A DNA stretch of 32,849 nt from Desulfurococcales archaeon. Lineage in GTDB: Archaea; Thermoproteota; Thermoprotei_A; Sulfolobales; NBVN01. The translations under genes were made by a program, and so were the position numbers. The number at the start of each line of letters is the position of its first letter. The stretch's first letter is position 1. Positions 23,863 to 32,567 of this stretch are shown here, piece by piece. The notes under the pieces were generated by a model that saw only the letters and a program-made list of their open reading frames with translations, made no database searches and was not told the DNA's origin. The stretch spans positions 1 through 32,849 of the forward strand of contig JAGGUC010000067.1 in the NCBI GenBank assembly GCA_021158735.1, given 5' to 3'.

Positions 23863-24666
23863 TTACCTCTCTATGACATGTATGGATCTTAGTTCTATTG
23901 TTGTTACACTGCCATTTATGCTGAGGATGAGTTTTACGGGTAATTTAAATTTGTTTTCATACCATACTGTAGCAGTAATGCTATACGCAGTGGTGTTGCT
24001 TAACGGTAGCGAGTAGGTGTACCTAATCTTAATCGTGCTCGCATTTCCTAGTTTACCTAAGTCAAGTACCTCACTTCCCATGAGCTCTTTACTTAAGTTA
24101 CCTCTCAAGGTTCGGTTAAGGACTTCATAATTTAAGAACATATTTGAGATATTGTCTGTGTAGCCGTATAGCGTGTTAACCCCTGTCAGCATCAGCAGGT
24201 CAATTAAGTATGGTGCTCTAAGGTATAGTATGTGGTAGCCGCTGATAGTCTTATTTTCTGTTGTCGTCTCATTACCGACCTTTGTTCCTGCAGGTATTGT
24301 TACTTCGTAGTAAAAGATCCTGACTTGAATAAAATCCTTAACACCCATGACATAGTTTCCGCAGGGCACGTCCCCCCTTACGTAGTACCATAAGTCAATA
24401 CTAACATTGCTGTTATTCTGCACAACGACTTTCTCCAAACCTTCATATAGCCTACTGATGTCCTCCACAGCTTCTATGCCTTCCTGCTTCTGCATTGAAG
24501 CATAAACAAGATTATAGCCCACATAAGCAATCACAGCAATAATGACTATCACAGCTACTATGTCCCACCGCACACGCTTCAACCTGAGAGAAGGACCCTT
24601 CCTAACCTTCTTTTTCTTAATTATCTTACCTGTTTCCTTTTCCTTGCGTTTACCCACAACAAGCAC
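23863..24666 (-). CDS. single-pass membrane protein with large extracytoplasmic domain, unknown function
   Basis: 267 residues. A very basic cytoplasmic N-terminus (KRKEKETGKIIKKKKVRKG) is followed by one hydrophobic helix (WDIVAVIVIIAVIAYVGYNLVYA, about 34-56). The 210-residue outer part is beta-rich with many N-glycosylation sequons (NNSNVS, NETTTENKT, NRT, NLS, NAS, NTT, NGS), fitting an exposed archaeal surface protein. I see no catalytic motif. ATG start, or GTG within the first codons. It ends 95 bases before the inferred Mrp start on the same strand and may be co-transcribed, but no functional link is evident. Confidence 0.75.
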   Translation of the reverse strand: MLVVGKRKEKETGKIIKKKKVRKGPSLRLKRVRWDIVAVIVIIAVIAYVGYNLVYASMQKQEGIEAVEDISRLYEGLEKVVVQNNSNVSIDLWYYVRGDVPCGNYVMGVKDFIQVRIFYYEVTIPAGTKVGNETTTENKTISGYHILYLRAPYLIDLLMLTGVNTLYGYTDNISNMFLNYEVLNRTLRGNLSKELMGSEVLDLGKLGNASTIKIRYTYSLPLSNTTAYSITATVWYENKFKLPVKLILSINGSVTTIELRSIHVIER

Positions 24667-24779
24667 CTCAACTACAGATTAAGTTAGCGTAAACCCTATT
24701 TAATATTTAAGAACCAGAAATAATAATCACAGAGAAAAATTTAACTACAGAGTAGATAAAGTAGTTAGTGCTGAAGGAA

Positions 24780-24855
24780 GCCGCCGTAGCTCAGCCGGTA
24801 GAGCGCCGGCCTCGTAAGCCGGTGGTCGCGGGTTCAAATCCCGCCGGCGGCTCCA
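24780..24855 (+). tRNA. tRNA-Thr (anticodon CGU), with encoded CCA
   Basis: Full cloverleaf: acceptor GCCGCCG/CGGCGGC, D-stem GCTC/GAGC, anticodon stem CCGGC/GCCGG with loop CTCGTAA (anticodon CGT at 24813-24815), variable loop TGGTC, T-arm GCGGG-TTCAAAT-CCCGC, discriminator T, then CCA at 24853-24855. No intron. It serves as the attachment gene of the integrase that starts 74 bases downstream. It is complete, as expected when an element restores the tRNA 3' end. Confidence 0.97.
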
Positions 24856-24898
24856 CTCACCCTAAGTTCTTCATGAAAACTTATATACCCCTCAGGCG

Positions 24899-24926
24899 GT
24901 TCCCGTTTCTTGGAGGTTCCGGGAAC
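24899..24926 (+). promoter_or_regulatory. hairpin enclosing the integrase ribosome site
   Basis: GTTCCCG (24899-24905) and CGGGAAC (24920-24926) can pair around a loop containing the GGAGGT ribosome site (24912-24917) of the integrase GTG at 24929. A TATA-like TTATATA (24881-24887) lies upstream. The hairpin or DNA dyad could limit integrase translation or be an operator. Confidence 0.4.
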
Positions 24927-24928
24927 TC

Positions 24929-26212
24929 GTGTTCGAACTCGGTTCTGATGTTGAGTGGTATGAGAGGGTTAGGGTTGAAGCTTTAGGTGACGATGTTAGG
25001 CTTAGTATTTTAAGGGCTGTTAAGAATAAGCTTGGATTTAATGGGGCTTGTAGTGCTTTAGGTATTGCTAAGTCAAGCCTCCATAGGTATCTTTCAGGTA
25101 AGCGTAAGATACCTAGTGATGTTGTTAAGAAGGCGCTTAGACACCTTGAGAGGGAGGAGTTTGAATCCATTGTTAGTGAATGGGATAAACTCAGGGCTCT
25201 AGGTGTTATAAGCGATAAGGGAGTTGTAGATTATGGTCTTGCACTTAAGATACTGGGGCTAGCATCTAAAGACGAGTACTTAAAGAATGCTATCTTGAAA
25301 TTTGTCGTCCAAGAATTTAGAGACGATCTTAGGAAAATGCTTGGAATAAGTTTTGTAGGAATTAAGCTGGAGTGGAGTGAGAATTTCGAATACTTCCTCA
25401 TGGAGCGTAAGAAACGTAGGAAAGTAAAAGACCCAGAAACACTAAAATACTATAAAAGCCTATTCGAAAAGTACTTGCAGGGTAAGGAGCTTTCAGAGAA
25501 GCTAATAGACTATGTAGTTAACCATCCAAATAGGTGGCTTAGAAACGTGTTTAGACACTACATACAGTACCTATACTTTAAGAGGAAAATATCACCTGAA
25601 ACATTTGGTTGGATTATGGAGGTTGTTCCTAGCAGGAGCTACAAGCTAGATGTGAGGCCATACCAGATATCTCTAGAAGACTTGAGGAAAACATTAGCAT
25701 TCCTTAAAGAGAAACACCAGCTATACTACACGATCTACAAAGCCATGCTTGAGTCAGGTGCTAGGTTCGAACATGTACTTAGGATGTTTGAAAAATGGAA
25801 TCCTAGCGAAGTAATTGAAATCCCAGGGTTAAACATTATTACCAAGAGGCTTGTATGTTTCGAGGATAGAGGTTTCTGCAGATACTACATGGGCTTAAGG
25901 GGTTCTGAGAAACCATGTGAGTGGGTGTACTTCAGCGCAGACACACTCAAACTACTACGGGAATTCGCTTCTAAACACGTCAACAGACACCAGGTCAGTA
26001 AGTACGCTAAGAGGCACAACCTGATACTGCCCAAATACATGAGGAAGGCTTCGTGGAGGCTTATGGTGAAGGCCGTGCCTAGGGAAGTAGCTAGGTTCAT
26101 CCAGTCTAGGTTCGGGGAGCTTAGAGTTAGTGAGGCGAGGTACGAGGACTTACTTGGTGAGGCTGATGAGGAGTATCCCAAATATCTAGGGATGGTTAGG
26201 GAGTACCTGTAA
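24929..26212 (+). CDS. int: archaeal tyrosine integrase (pNOB8/SSV-like)
   Basis: 427 residues from GTG 24929, 12 bases after GGAGGT. N-domain about 1-80 has an HTH-like unit (LGFNGACSALGIAKSSLHRYLSGKRKIPSDVVKKAL). A core-binding region follows (about 150-235, many Lys/Arg). The catalytic domain includes the first Arg in SGARFEHVLRM (Arg279), a Lys/Arg pair KASWRLM (Lys373, Arg377, replacing bacterial HxxR as in SSV-type enzymes), and Tyr candidates ARYEDL (405) and EEYPKYL (416, 419). All elements for activity appear present. It would cut and join at the 3' half of the adjacent tRNA-Thr. The gene does not contain the att site, unlike true SSV integrases, so it stays whole after integration. 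Its N-domain pattern matches the remnants at 1284 and 7441. Confidence 0.93.
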   Translation: MFELGSDVEWYERVRVEALGDDVRLSILRAVKNKLGFNGACSALGIAKSSLHRYLSGKRKIPSDVVKKALRHLEREEFESIVSEWDKLRALGVISDKGVVDYGLALKILGLASKDEYLKNAILKFVVQEFRDDLRKMLGISFVGIKLEWSENFEYFLMERKKRRKVKDPETLKYYKSLFEKYLQGKELSEKLIDYVVNHPNRWLRNVFRHYIQYLYFKRKISPETFGWIMEVVPSRSYKLDVRPYQISLEDLRKTLAFLKEKHQLYYTIYKAMLESGARFEHVLRMFEKWNPSEVIEIPGLNIITKRLVCFEDRGFCRYYMGLRGSEKPCEWVYFSADTLKLLREFASKHVNRHQVSKYAKRHNLILPKYMRKASWRLMVKAVPREVARFIQSRFGELRVSEARYEDLLGEADEEYPKYLGMVREYL

Positions 26213-26681
26213 TTTAATTCACTAGGTACTCAAGACTTCAGGGGGACACAGGTCTATACGACCTAAGCATAACCGCACACTGCTCAACAACCAGCAAAGG
26301 TAGCTAACCTAGAGTTCTTTGCCGTAGTAACTTATTAGGTTCTGGCGGTAGCTTAGGTGGGTAGTAGATTTGCGTGCTAGGTGTTGTTAAGTTAGAGGAA
26401 GTCTACGTTAAAGCACCTACCGGTACGGAGGGGGCTGTGGGTGTGTACCTAGTTAAGTGCCTTAACTGCAGAGAGCTCTACATACTACCCACACGGATAC
26501 ACCCAATCCCTGCAGTACCCTAAACGGCGTAAGAACCTACCTCTAAGTGATGTACGTTGAGTAAGGATAGTTGACTATACATACCTATGTTTAATGATTA
26601 TCCATTGATGACGCCTTCGCCGACTGACACCTCCCACGCTACGTAACCCAATTACATTATTAGGAGTAACTTTTTGTCTGA
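26213..26681. other. mostly non-coding stretch after the integrase
   Basis: Apart from the short zinc-knuckle ORF listed separately (26374-26523) I see no gene. Sequence composition is mixed, with no strong repeats. Confidence 0.4.
26374..26523 (+). CDS. possible 49-residue protein with Cys-x2-Cys
   Basis: A small frame from GTG 26374 to TAA 26521-26523. It reads VLGVVKLEEVYVKAPTG, then VYLVKCLNCRELYILPTRIH and a short tail. One CxxC knuckle and a strand-rich pattern look protein-like; composition matches neighbouring coding DNA. There is no clear ribosome site. Could be a small zinc protein of the element or a remnant. Low confidence. Confidence 0.35.
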   Translation: MLGVVKLEEVYVKAPTGTEGAVGVYLVKCLNCRELYILPTRIHPIPAVP

Positions 26682-26711
26682 ATGCAGCTATGTTATCTTG
26701 AGGTGTTAAGT

Positions 26712-27593
26712 GTGAGTGGACCTAAGCTTAGGGCCTTAGTTATAGGGTTAATAGCCTCACTCCTGCTATGCCTTAGTATGTTAGGTACTCCCATGTTAAC
26801 AGCCGCTTCATCCTCTATAGAGACTAATAAGGATGTGTATAGGGTAGGGGACGTTATGACTATTACTGTTAGAGATCCTAATGCAAACGTTAATAGATTC
26901 TTTGCTGATACAATTGAGGTTATAGTTAAGTCAACAAGCGATCTCGGAGGGATTAAGGTAGTATTAACTGAGACTGGGGCCGATACTGGAGTGTTTAAAG
27001 GTAGTGTGCTCTTGTCGGGTGCATTAGCAGTAGGACTTAATACATTATACGTTAAGCCTGGGGATGAAATAACGATAGTTTATGGTGGCATCACACATAA
27101 GGTACGGGTAGCATCTCATGAGGCTGTGATTGTAACCACAACTGCGACTACAGCACCTACTAAAACTGCGCCTCCTAAGACTATAAGTAGAACCGAGGCT
27201 TTAGTGCCTAGCGAAATTACGAATGTTACTATCACCACCAACGTCACTATACCGGTAGCTCCACCGGTAAAAGTAGTTAACGAGTCCCTTGAAGAACTAA
27301 TCTTAATGCTTAAGGAGCTTAAGGAGGATCTAAAGACCCTTAAAGATTCTAAGATGGCTCTAGTGAGGATTCAAGCAGTTGCTTCAATAATAGCTGAGAA
27401 GGCGTATGAGGAGGCTAAAGCCGGTAATTTAGAGGATGCTAAAGAACTAGCCTTAACTGCTCTAAACATGACACGTGGAGTTATAAAAGCTTATGATGAA
27501 AAAGCTGAGGTAGTTAAGAAGTATTCAGAATCATTTGAAAACATATGTGAAGCACTAGCAGAGCTCATTAGAGCATACACAGGGTCAAGCTAA
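26712..27593 (+). CDS. secreted surface (S-layer-like) protein with C-terminal coiled coil
   Basis: I start at GTG 26712 (VSGPKLRALVIGL), 6 bases after GAGGTG; an upstream in-frame ATG (26682) lacks a ribosome site. The signal peptide covers about residues 1-33 (LVIGLIASLLLCLSMLGTPMLTAAS). An Ig-like beta domain follows (about 35-150) with ETNKDVYRVGDVMTITVRDPNANVN and VVLTETGADTGVFKGSVLL, the repeat unit of archaeal surface proteins. Then comes a Thr/Pro-rich linker (TTTATTAPTKTAPPKT) and a helical C-terminal part with heptads (LEELILMLKELKEDLKTLK), likely a coiled coil. No C-terminal anchor is seen, so it may attach to a partner or the S-layer. Accessory location; probable role in the cell surface. 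Confidence 0.75.
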   Translation: MSGPKLRALVIGLIASLLLCLSMLGTPMLTAASSSIETNKDVYRVGDVMTITVRDPNANVNRFFADTIEVIVKSTSDLGGIKVVLTETGADTGVFKGSVLLSGALAVGLNTLYVKPGDEITIVYGGITHKVRVASHEAVIVTTTATTAPTKTAPPKTISRTEALVPSEITNVTITTNVTIPVAPPVKVVNESLEELILMLKELKEDLKTLKDSKMALVRIQAVASIIAEKAYEEAKAGNLEDAKELALTALNMTRGVIKAYDEKAEVVKKYSESFENICEALAELIRAYTGSS

Positions 27594-27812
27594 GCATGGT
27601 TTAACGCCCATGTCATTGTAATGCCATAAACCCCAAACACTCTTTTTACCTTCATGGATTTCTACGCATAATGTGAGACTACCTACAATCCAATGTAATG
27701 TAGAACAGTAACTACCTCATAGAGTCTGGGGCGAGTTTATGAGTAACTCCTCATTGTGAGTTAGTATGTGAAATTTTATGTGAAAAGCCTTCATTCATGC
27801 TTTGCTAAAGCT

Positions 27813-28649
27813 TTAGCTTTCGGTGTGCTCGATTCCTGCTAGAAGATATATTAGAGCGTACCATCTGCCTACATTGTCGCTCCACAGCTTATCATCGCAG
27901 TAGTATGTTCTGTGGAATGGTGAGCCTCGAGGGCTGTCCTTAAATGTATTCATTACATGATCTTTTTCCATCAATAGGTACGTGTATATTCTCTCCATGC
28001 CACGGCACTTAAAACAGTACTTTATGAAACGTTCCGATAGTGGAGTCTGCATTAGAGCAAGAAATTCTAATCCTTCATTATCTATTGTTGTAAATGCCTT
28101 ACCGCACTTAAGACATGAAACTTTAATGAGCCTATTCTTTGCCCATTCGATATGCTTCGAAGCTTCGGGCTTCACATCCGATACTAACTCCTCCCATTCC
28201 TCCTCTATCAGCCTCTTTATCTCGCCGCACCAATATAGCACGATCTGAGCGAGCTCCCCTAAGCTATCCCTTCTCTTGCTGTAGTCCTCAGCTACACCGT
28301 TTACGAGCTTTATAGCTAAACCTCTAGCTCTGCTAGGATTAAGCATTACCGAAGGTGAGTGAAGGAGGGTTGAGGCATAATCAAGTACATGATGTAGGAG
28401 AAAAGCTCCTACACACTGCTTCCTAAATTCCTCACAATAACCACCGCATACCTCGTTGTAATATCTACTTAGCTCCTCATGTAGGTAATAAAATACCCAT
28501 GTCCCATCTATTATTACCCTACCGTAATCATGAAGCTCAGGATGCCCTATACTATCAATTTCCCTATTAATCTCATCAGCAATTCTGTCATCAATTCCTA
28601 GACGACGAGCCCACTTATTATGGATAGCCCAACTAGGCATAACCTTCAC
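27813..28649 (-). CDS. unknown cytoplasmic protein with zinc-ribbon, hydrolase-like His/Asp pattern
   Basis: 278 residues. It starts MKVMPSWAIHNKWARRLGI and contains HPELHDYGR, FLLHHVLDYASTLLHSP, and a four-Cys zinc site CLKCGK...CFKCRG (about 180-220). The spaced His/Asp residues in helices recall metal-dependent phosphohydrolases or zinc phospholipases, but the order is not a match I can prove. No signal peptide or membrane helix. ATG 28649; ATG 28640 (MPSWAIH) is also possible. It stands alone between a surface-protein gene and a broken secreted-protein gene. Confidence 0.65.
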   Translation of the reverse strand: MKVMPSWAIHNKWARRLGIDDRIADEINREIDSIGHPELHDYGRVIIDGTWVFYYLHEELSRYYNEVCGGYCEEFRKQCVGAFLLHHVLDYASTLLHSPSVMLNPSRARGLAIKLVNGVAEDYSKRRDSLGELAQIVLYWCGEIKRLIEEEWEELVSDVKPEASKHIEWAKNRLIKVSCLKCGKAFTTIDNEGLEFLALMQTPLSERFIKYCFKCRGMERIYTYLLMEKDHVMNTFKDSPRGSPFHRTYYCDDKLWSDNVGRWYALIYLLAGIEHTES

Positions 28650-28949
28650 CTAGGATTGCAATTATTGGGGTTCAAGACATAAGTTTAAAATTAAAATTTA
28701 AAAATAATCAAAAACTGTCAATCTAGACAATAGGATGTATGGTCAAACATAGACCTATTTCAATACACTCACATTAATCATAAGGACAGGCAACTATACA
28801 TTGTCACGTTTAAGGAGCCCATAGGCGAGGTGGTCAGGGAGAACAGGGGCAACCCCGAGAGAGCTAAGGAACTCAGTGAAGGAGCTAGAAGATCTTCTAG
28901 AAGCAGATCCACACCTATGAATCGGTGAAAAAAGTTTGAGGGTTTAGGA
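28650..28949. other. intergenic region with a possible gene remnant
   Basis: Around 28795-28925 the plus strand reads YIVTFKEPIGEVVRENRGNP and ERAKEL, then loses the frame (KELEDLLEADPHL in another). This looks like the end of a decayed gene with no recognisable family. The rest is AT-rich. Confidence 0.3.
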
Positions 28950-29359
28950 TCAGGGTCTCCTAATGCTTACAGTCGCGGCAACGACCGTGGCTACTACCAC
29001 AGCTCCGAGGATAGCTAACGCAGTAGCACCCCGAGCGCTCTCCCACTCCGGAGCCTCTAGCTCACCACCAACGATATAAGCGATAACCGTGGTGTTCACG
29101 TCATACGTTCCTAGGGCTTGACAGGATGGATCAGCATATAGATCGGTGCAGTTCTCTAAGGTTACCTCCCATGTGTAGGTACCTGCCTGTGTGGGTGTGT
29201 GGGCTGTGAAGGTTACGTCGGTATCAGCTGTCACCTGCTCAGGCGTTAGAGATACAGTGATATTAGGGCCCTGCATCTGAGCTGCGGCAATGACCCCGCA
29301 AGAATCACAGCAACTACAGCTATGGTAGCAGAGATGTAGAGCAACCTCAATACATTCAT
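28950..29359 (-). pseudogene. secreted protein with C-terminal membrane anchor, 1-base frameshift in signal peptide
   Basis: From ATG 29359 the frame gives a signal peptide (MNVLRLLYISATIAVVAVILAG) but then runs out of frame at a G run (CCCC at 29294-29297 on the plus strand). Adding one G there joins it to VIAAAQMQGPNITVSLTPEQV, an Ig-like domain with a Cys pair (NCTDLYADPSC), and a C-terminal helix (ATALAILGAVVVATVVAATV) with basic stop. The corrected protein of about 136 residues has complete surface-protein logic: signal, domain, anchor. The frameshift is either real (phase variation or decay in a homopolymer) or a sequencing error. Read as it stands, only the part from ATG 29276 remains. 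Confidence 0.7.
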
Positions 29360-29489
29360 CACAGCAACAGAGAAACCCTAGAAAATAAATCTTTCGAGAA
29401 GTTTCTAGCTGTTCTCGAGGCTGAGGGCAGGATAGAGTGTGGATCCGTCGGCAAGGCCAAGCTCTGCAGGGCTAGGGAGAGGTGATGCC

Positions 29490-29606
29490 GTGGATCCCAT
29501 GGACCTGCTCCTAACTACCCTAGCAGTAGTGATCCTCAACGCTACAGCAACAGCCTTTACGGGGCATGCGCTGAGGAAGCTCGAGAGGAGAACCCTTAGC
29601 AGCTAA
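29490..29606 (+). CDS. 38-residue single-pass membrane protein
   Basis: GTG 29490 follows a perfect GAGGTGAT ribosome site (29479-29486). The product VDPMDLLLTTLAVVILNATATAF then GHALRKLERRTLSS is one membrane helix with a basic tail. Just upstream on the same strand is an open but start-less frame (29404-29485) reading KSFEKFLAVLEAEGRIE, whose stop TGA lies inside the ribosome site, so the two were probably one transcript. Function unknown. Confidence 0.45.
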   Translation: MDPMDLLLTTLAVVILNATATAFTGHALRKLERRTLSS

Positions 29607-29655
29607 CCAAAGAACCTTACGGTCAGGGACATGCATGACGTCATGTCGCACATCT

Positions 29656-29928
29656 ATTTAAGACGTATTTAAGACAGTTTTAAGAGGTATCTGCGGTAGC
29701 TTAAAGTACATTTAAGACAGAGTGAGACATTTGTCGCAAAACGTCTTACTTTGTCGTAAATACGCTTCTCAAGCTGGGGAGTTTGAGAACATGTATTATC
29801 AAATGTTACGAAATGTTTCGAAATGTTCGCAAAACTGCGGGGTTTAAGACAGTACATTAAACAATTAGTGGGAGGTAGCTTCATCATCGAGCAGTTCCTG
29901 CTCGATTATTTAAGACATGTTTTAAGTG
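29656..29928. repeat. phased repeat field: ATTTAAGAC, TTTGTCG and AAATGTTNCG families
   Basis: ATTTAAGAC at 29656, 29667 and (as TTTTAAGAG) 29678, exactly 11 bases apart, then 29710, 29842 (GTTTAAGAC), 29908 and a TTTTAAGTG at 29920. TTGTCG(C/T)(A)AAA at 29731 and 29751, 20 bases apart. AAATGTTACG, AAATGTTTCG, AAATGTTCGC in tandem with 10-base period (29801-29830). Helical phasing indicates proteins binding one face of the DNA. Candidate replication origin (iterons) or complex promoter of the tRNA-Thr element. Confidence 0.6.
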
Positions 29929-30131
29929 TTCCCGGACTTAGCGTGGGTGGAGTTCTGGGTGTGGTATGTTTTGCTCTCATATTTACTCTACAAGAGTTTA
30001 ACTCAATAATCGCTCCAATGCTAACTATACTTCTCAGAGTCAATATAGGGGTTAACGTGGGAGTCAATATCGCAAAAACACTTAATAGTTTTTATAATTC
30101 TTTTACAGCAGAGTTTATGGCGATTTCGTAG
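29823..30131 (+). CDS. possible small membrane protein
   Basis: 102 codons from ATG 29823, which lies in the third AAATGTTNCG repeat. The middle is hydrophobic (VGGVLGVVCFALIFTLQEF and IIAPMLTILLRVNIGV, two probable membrane segments). An internal GTG (VGGSFIIEQFLLDYL, about 29870) would avoid most of the repeats and may be the true start. No ribosome site is convincing. Unknown family; expression uncertain. Confidence 0.35.
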   Translation: MFAKLRGLRQYIKQLVGGSFIIEQFLLDYLRHVLSVPGLSVGGVLGVVCFALIFTLQEFNSIIAPMLTILLRVNIGVNVGVNIAKTLNSFYNSFTAEFMAIS

Positions 30132-30587
30132 AGTCTTAATACTGAAACTGCGGTGCTTCTATGCAGTTAAGGCGGGAATGGGCTTAAAGAACGTGTAGAA
30201 CTTTTCGAAAATGAACCACATTAGTGATTACCTAATAATAATTATACAATTAGCTTAGAGCTAATCCTAAATTAGGTTCTTTAATTAGATCCTTGTAGTC
30301 GAGGCTTAAGATGCCAGAAATAAATGAAGTAGAGTACGAAGGCCCACTAAGAAGTGAGGCTAAATAGTCTATACTCTAAAACGCTTATATCGATCTTGAC
30401 AACCCTTAGAATGGGATGAGGAGTAGGTAGACCGTAGACATTTACCTGCTAATGGTCTTGTACGCATCTGTGCTAAGCAATGGCTTACCGCATATGTTGT
30501 TACGTGGAGTTGAAGCGAATTATCTTGAAGAATCAATTATTTGACTAAGGTCGAATAAGCTTTATAAGAACATACTATTTGTGAAAC
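30132..30587. other. intergenic region with weak coding remnants
   Basis: Only short fragments, e.g. VLYASVLSNGLPHMLLRGVEANYLEES near 30450-30540, which looks like the tail of a helical protein without a start. TAATAATAATTATACAATTAGC at 30220-30250 is AT-rich. I see no gene. Confidence 0.35.
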
Positions 30588-32384
30588 TTACGATATCCAT
30601 TCTATAATCCGTTCTCCATTTCTTGTTTTTCTTACTTTACGTACTTGTACTAGGTATTCTATAACTCCCTTAATATCTTCCTCCCTATACTCTTCATCTC
30701 TAACTTCTTTTCCTAACTTCTTCACTTCCTCAATTAATTCTCTTTCACGTATTCTCTTTCTTTCGCGTATGGTTGTTTCAACATCGTCTAGAAGAGAGTT
30801 ATATGATATTGATGGTATACCTAGTAGTAGAGCATATGTTCTAAGCTCTTTATCGTTTGTGAAGAGCACAGCATTCCTCCTTAAAGCTTCTAGAAGAACC
30901 GCGGTATCCACTAAGTCTCCACTTGCCATCTTTGCTATTTCAGAAGCCCCTCGGAGAGCCTGAGCTATAACCGCAGCTTGAGACACGGACTTAGAGGTTG
31001 GCTCCTCCAACACTTTTAATCTAATGTATCCTGCTCCGCTTATTTCATAAAGCCTAGTCAACGATCTTATTATGTTGTTCATTTCTTTTTTAATACTAAA
31101 CTTTCTCTTCAATTCATAGATAACTGGAGTAGGGATAATAATTTCCCTACCTGACATGAAGGTTTTGAAGAATGAGCCTCGAGGATTATAGGGGTAAGTT
31201 AGTGTAGTGATTATATTTGTATCCATTACTATGGGCTTTTTCCTATCGAATAGGGGATTTGTGAAAAGCTCGATTTCCACTTCCGTACTAAGATCTATTT
31301 CCGGAAAAACTTCATAGCTAATTACCTGGCCATAAGGGGTGGGTTCAACGAAGGGCTTCACCATTTCATCATATACTTCAAATTCCTTTACTTTAGCAGG
31401 GGATGTAAAGGGTAGGAGAACATCACCATAAAGGTAGATGCTCTTGTATTCGAGCGTTTCATATACTTTCCTCCTAACCCAGTTTATTGTACCTTCCTCA
31501 CCACCTTGAATTAATTGGCTAACTATTTTCGAAGGATTATATACCTTTAGCTTAACCTTTTTAGCCTTTTTAACCCAGTCATTATCAGCTCTCAACGGAA
31601 CCATAGTTATTGGGAGAAGGCTGGGCTTAAGCTCTTTATTGCTAAGCTTGAAAATGCTAGAAATAACCCAGAACGCCATGAATGGGTTGGCTGTTAAAGC
31701 ACGCAGAGGATTAGGGTGATAAGCGAAAGAGCCTACGTCTATGCCTGATATTAGGAAGGATTCTTCGATAGGAAAGTCTATGGATGAGAAGAAGGAACCT
31801 ACACCAACCACTACATCAGCTTCCTTTAAAGCATGCTTAATCAGGTCTTTCACTTCGCTAGTAGCTCCATCCACAATCTTCATTAATTCTTCTTTAGCGC
31901 TCTTCATCTTGGGATCGGTCATGGCCAGTATGGTCGTAGGTTCTATGTTCTTCTCTGTTCTAAGGTACATAGTAAAGTCTATAAACTTCTCCTCAACTAA
32001 TGAGTAGACTTTCTTAAACACTTTATATTCCTTAGAGTTCTCTCTTAGCTTATCGAAAGCTGGTATTTTTAAGATGTAATCGTATTGATGAGGTTTCCAA
32101 CCTACTTTCTCAGTAAAACCAAATTCTGTTAGGAAATAGTAGTGCTGATTTGCAATATGGTCGAAAACACTTAGCAACATACGTGCCTCTTTATCAGGGT
32201 CTATTTCCTTAAATTCTCTAACTTTTTCAATAGTAGTACGGCTTCTAAAAGAAGGTCTATTAAGTTCAAAACCCACTTGATCACCAAACTCAACCTTCAA
32301 TTCGTTCTTTACATTATCCTTGATGAAGATTCCATGTTCAAACCATAAGCTTACCCAAGCTCTATAAGACTTCATGTTTTTCAT
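30588..32384 (-). CDS. PIN-domain nuclease with large unknown N-terminal domain
   Basis: 598 residues, far larger than a typical PIN toxin (about 130). The C-terminal PIN domain (about 383-530) has the full acidic set: Asp388 (IVMDTNI), Glu424 (PVIYELKRK), Asp490/Asp493 (SGDLVDTAVLLEAL) and Asp511 (LFTNDKEL), so an Mg2+-dependent RNase is expected. The first 380 residues fit no domain I know; they contain VVVGVGSFFSSIDFPIEESFLISG and hydrophobic, Pro-rich segments. The last about 65 residues are charged helices. No antitoxin gene is adjacent; the nearest is the divergent ribbon-helix-helix gene 184 bases away. The PIN core resembles archaeal VapC-like/Nob1-like nucleases. May act in RNA processing or element defence; unproven. 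Confidence 0.75.
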   Translation of the reverse strand: MKNMKSYRAWVSLWFEHGIFIKDNVKNELKVEFGDQVGFELNRPSFRSRTTIEKVREFKEIDPDKEARMLLSVFDHIANQHYYFLTEFGFTEKVGWKPHQYDYILKIPAFDKLRENSKEYKVFKKVYSLVEEKFIDFTMYLRTEKNIEPTTILAMTDPKMKSAKEELMKIVDGATSEVKDLIKHALKEADVVVGVGSFFSSIDFPIEESFLISGIDVGSFAYHPNPLRALTANPFMAFWVISSIFKLSNKELKPSLLPITMVPLRADNDWVKKAKKVKLKVYNPSKIVSQLIQGGEEGTINWVRRKVYETLEYKSIYLYGDVLLPFTSPAKVKEFEVYDEMVKPFVEPTPYGQVISYEVFPEIDLSTEVEIELFTNPLFDRKKPIVMDTNIITTLTYPYNPRGSFFKTFMSGREIIIPTPVIYELKRKFSIKKEMNNIIRSLTRLYEISGAGYIRLKVLEEPTSKSVSQAAVIAQALRGASEIAKMASGDLVDTAVLLEALRRNAVLFTNDKELRTYALLLGIPSISYNSLLDDVETTIRERKRIRERELIEEVKKLGKEVRDEEYREEDIKGVIEYLVQVRKVRKTRNGERIIEWIS

Positions 32385-32567
32385 AAAAGGCGCCCTTCAC
32401 GGACTTATCTCGATTTCATAATATATTTTTGTAAAAAGTTAAAATATCTAACCATAACCTTCTCCCTTAGCCTACAACCTTCTCAACCCCGTTAGGTATG
32501 ACTAGACTTTAAATTATATGGTTAAATTTATGAGTTCTAATGTTTTAGAGTTAGTATTGGTGTTAAC

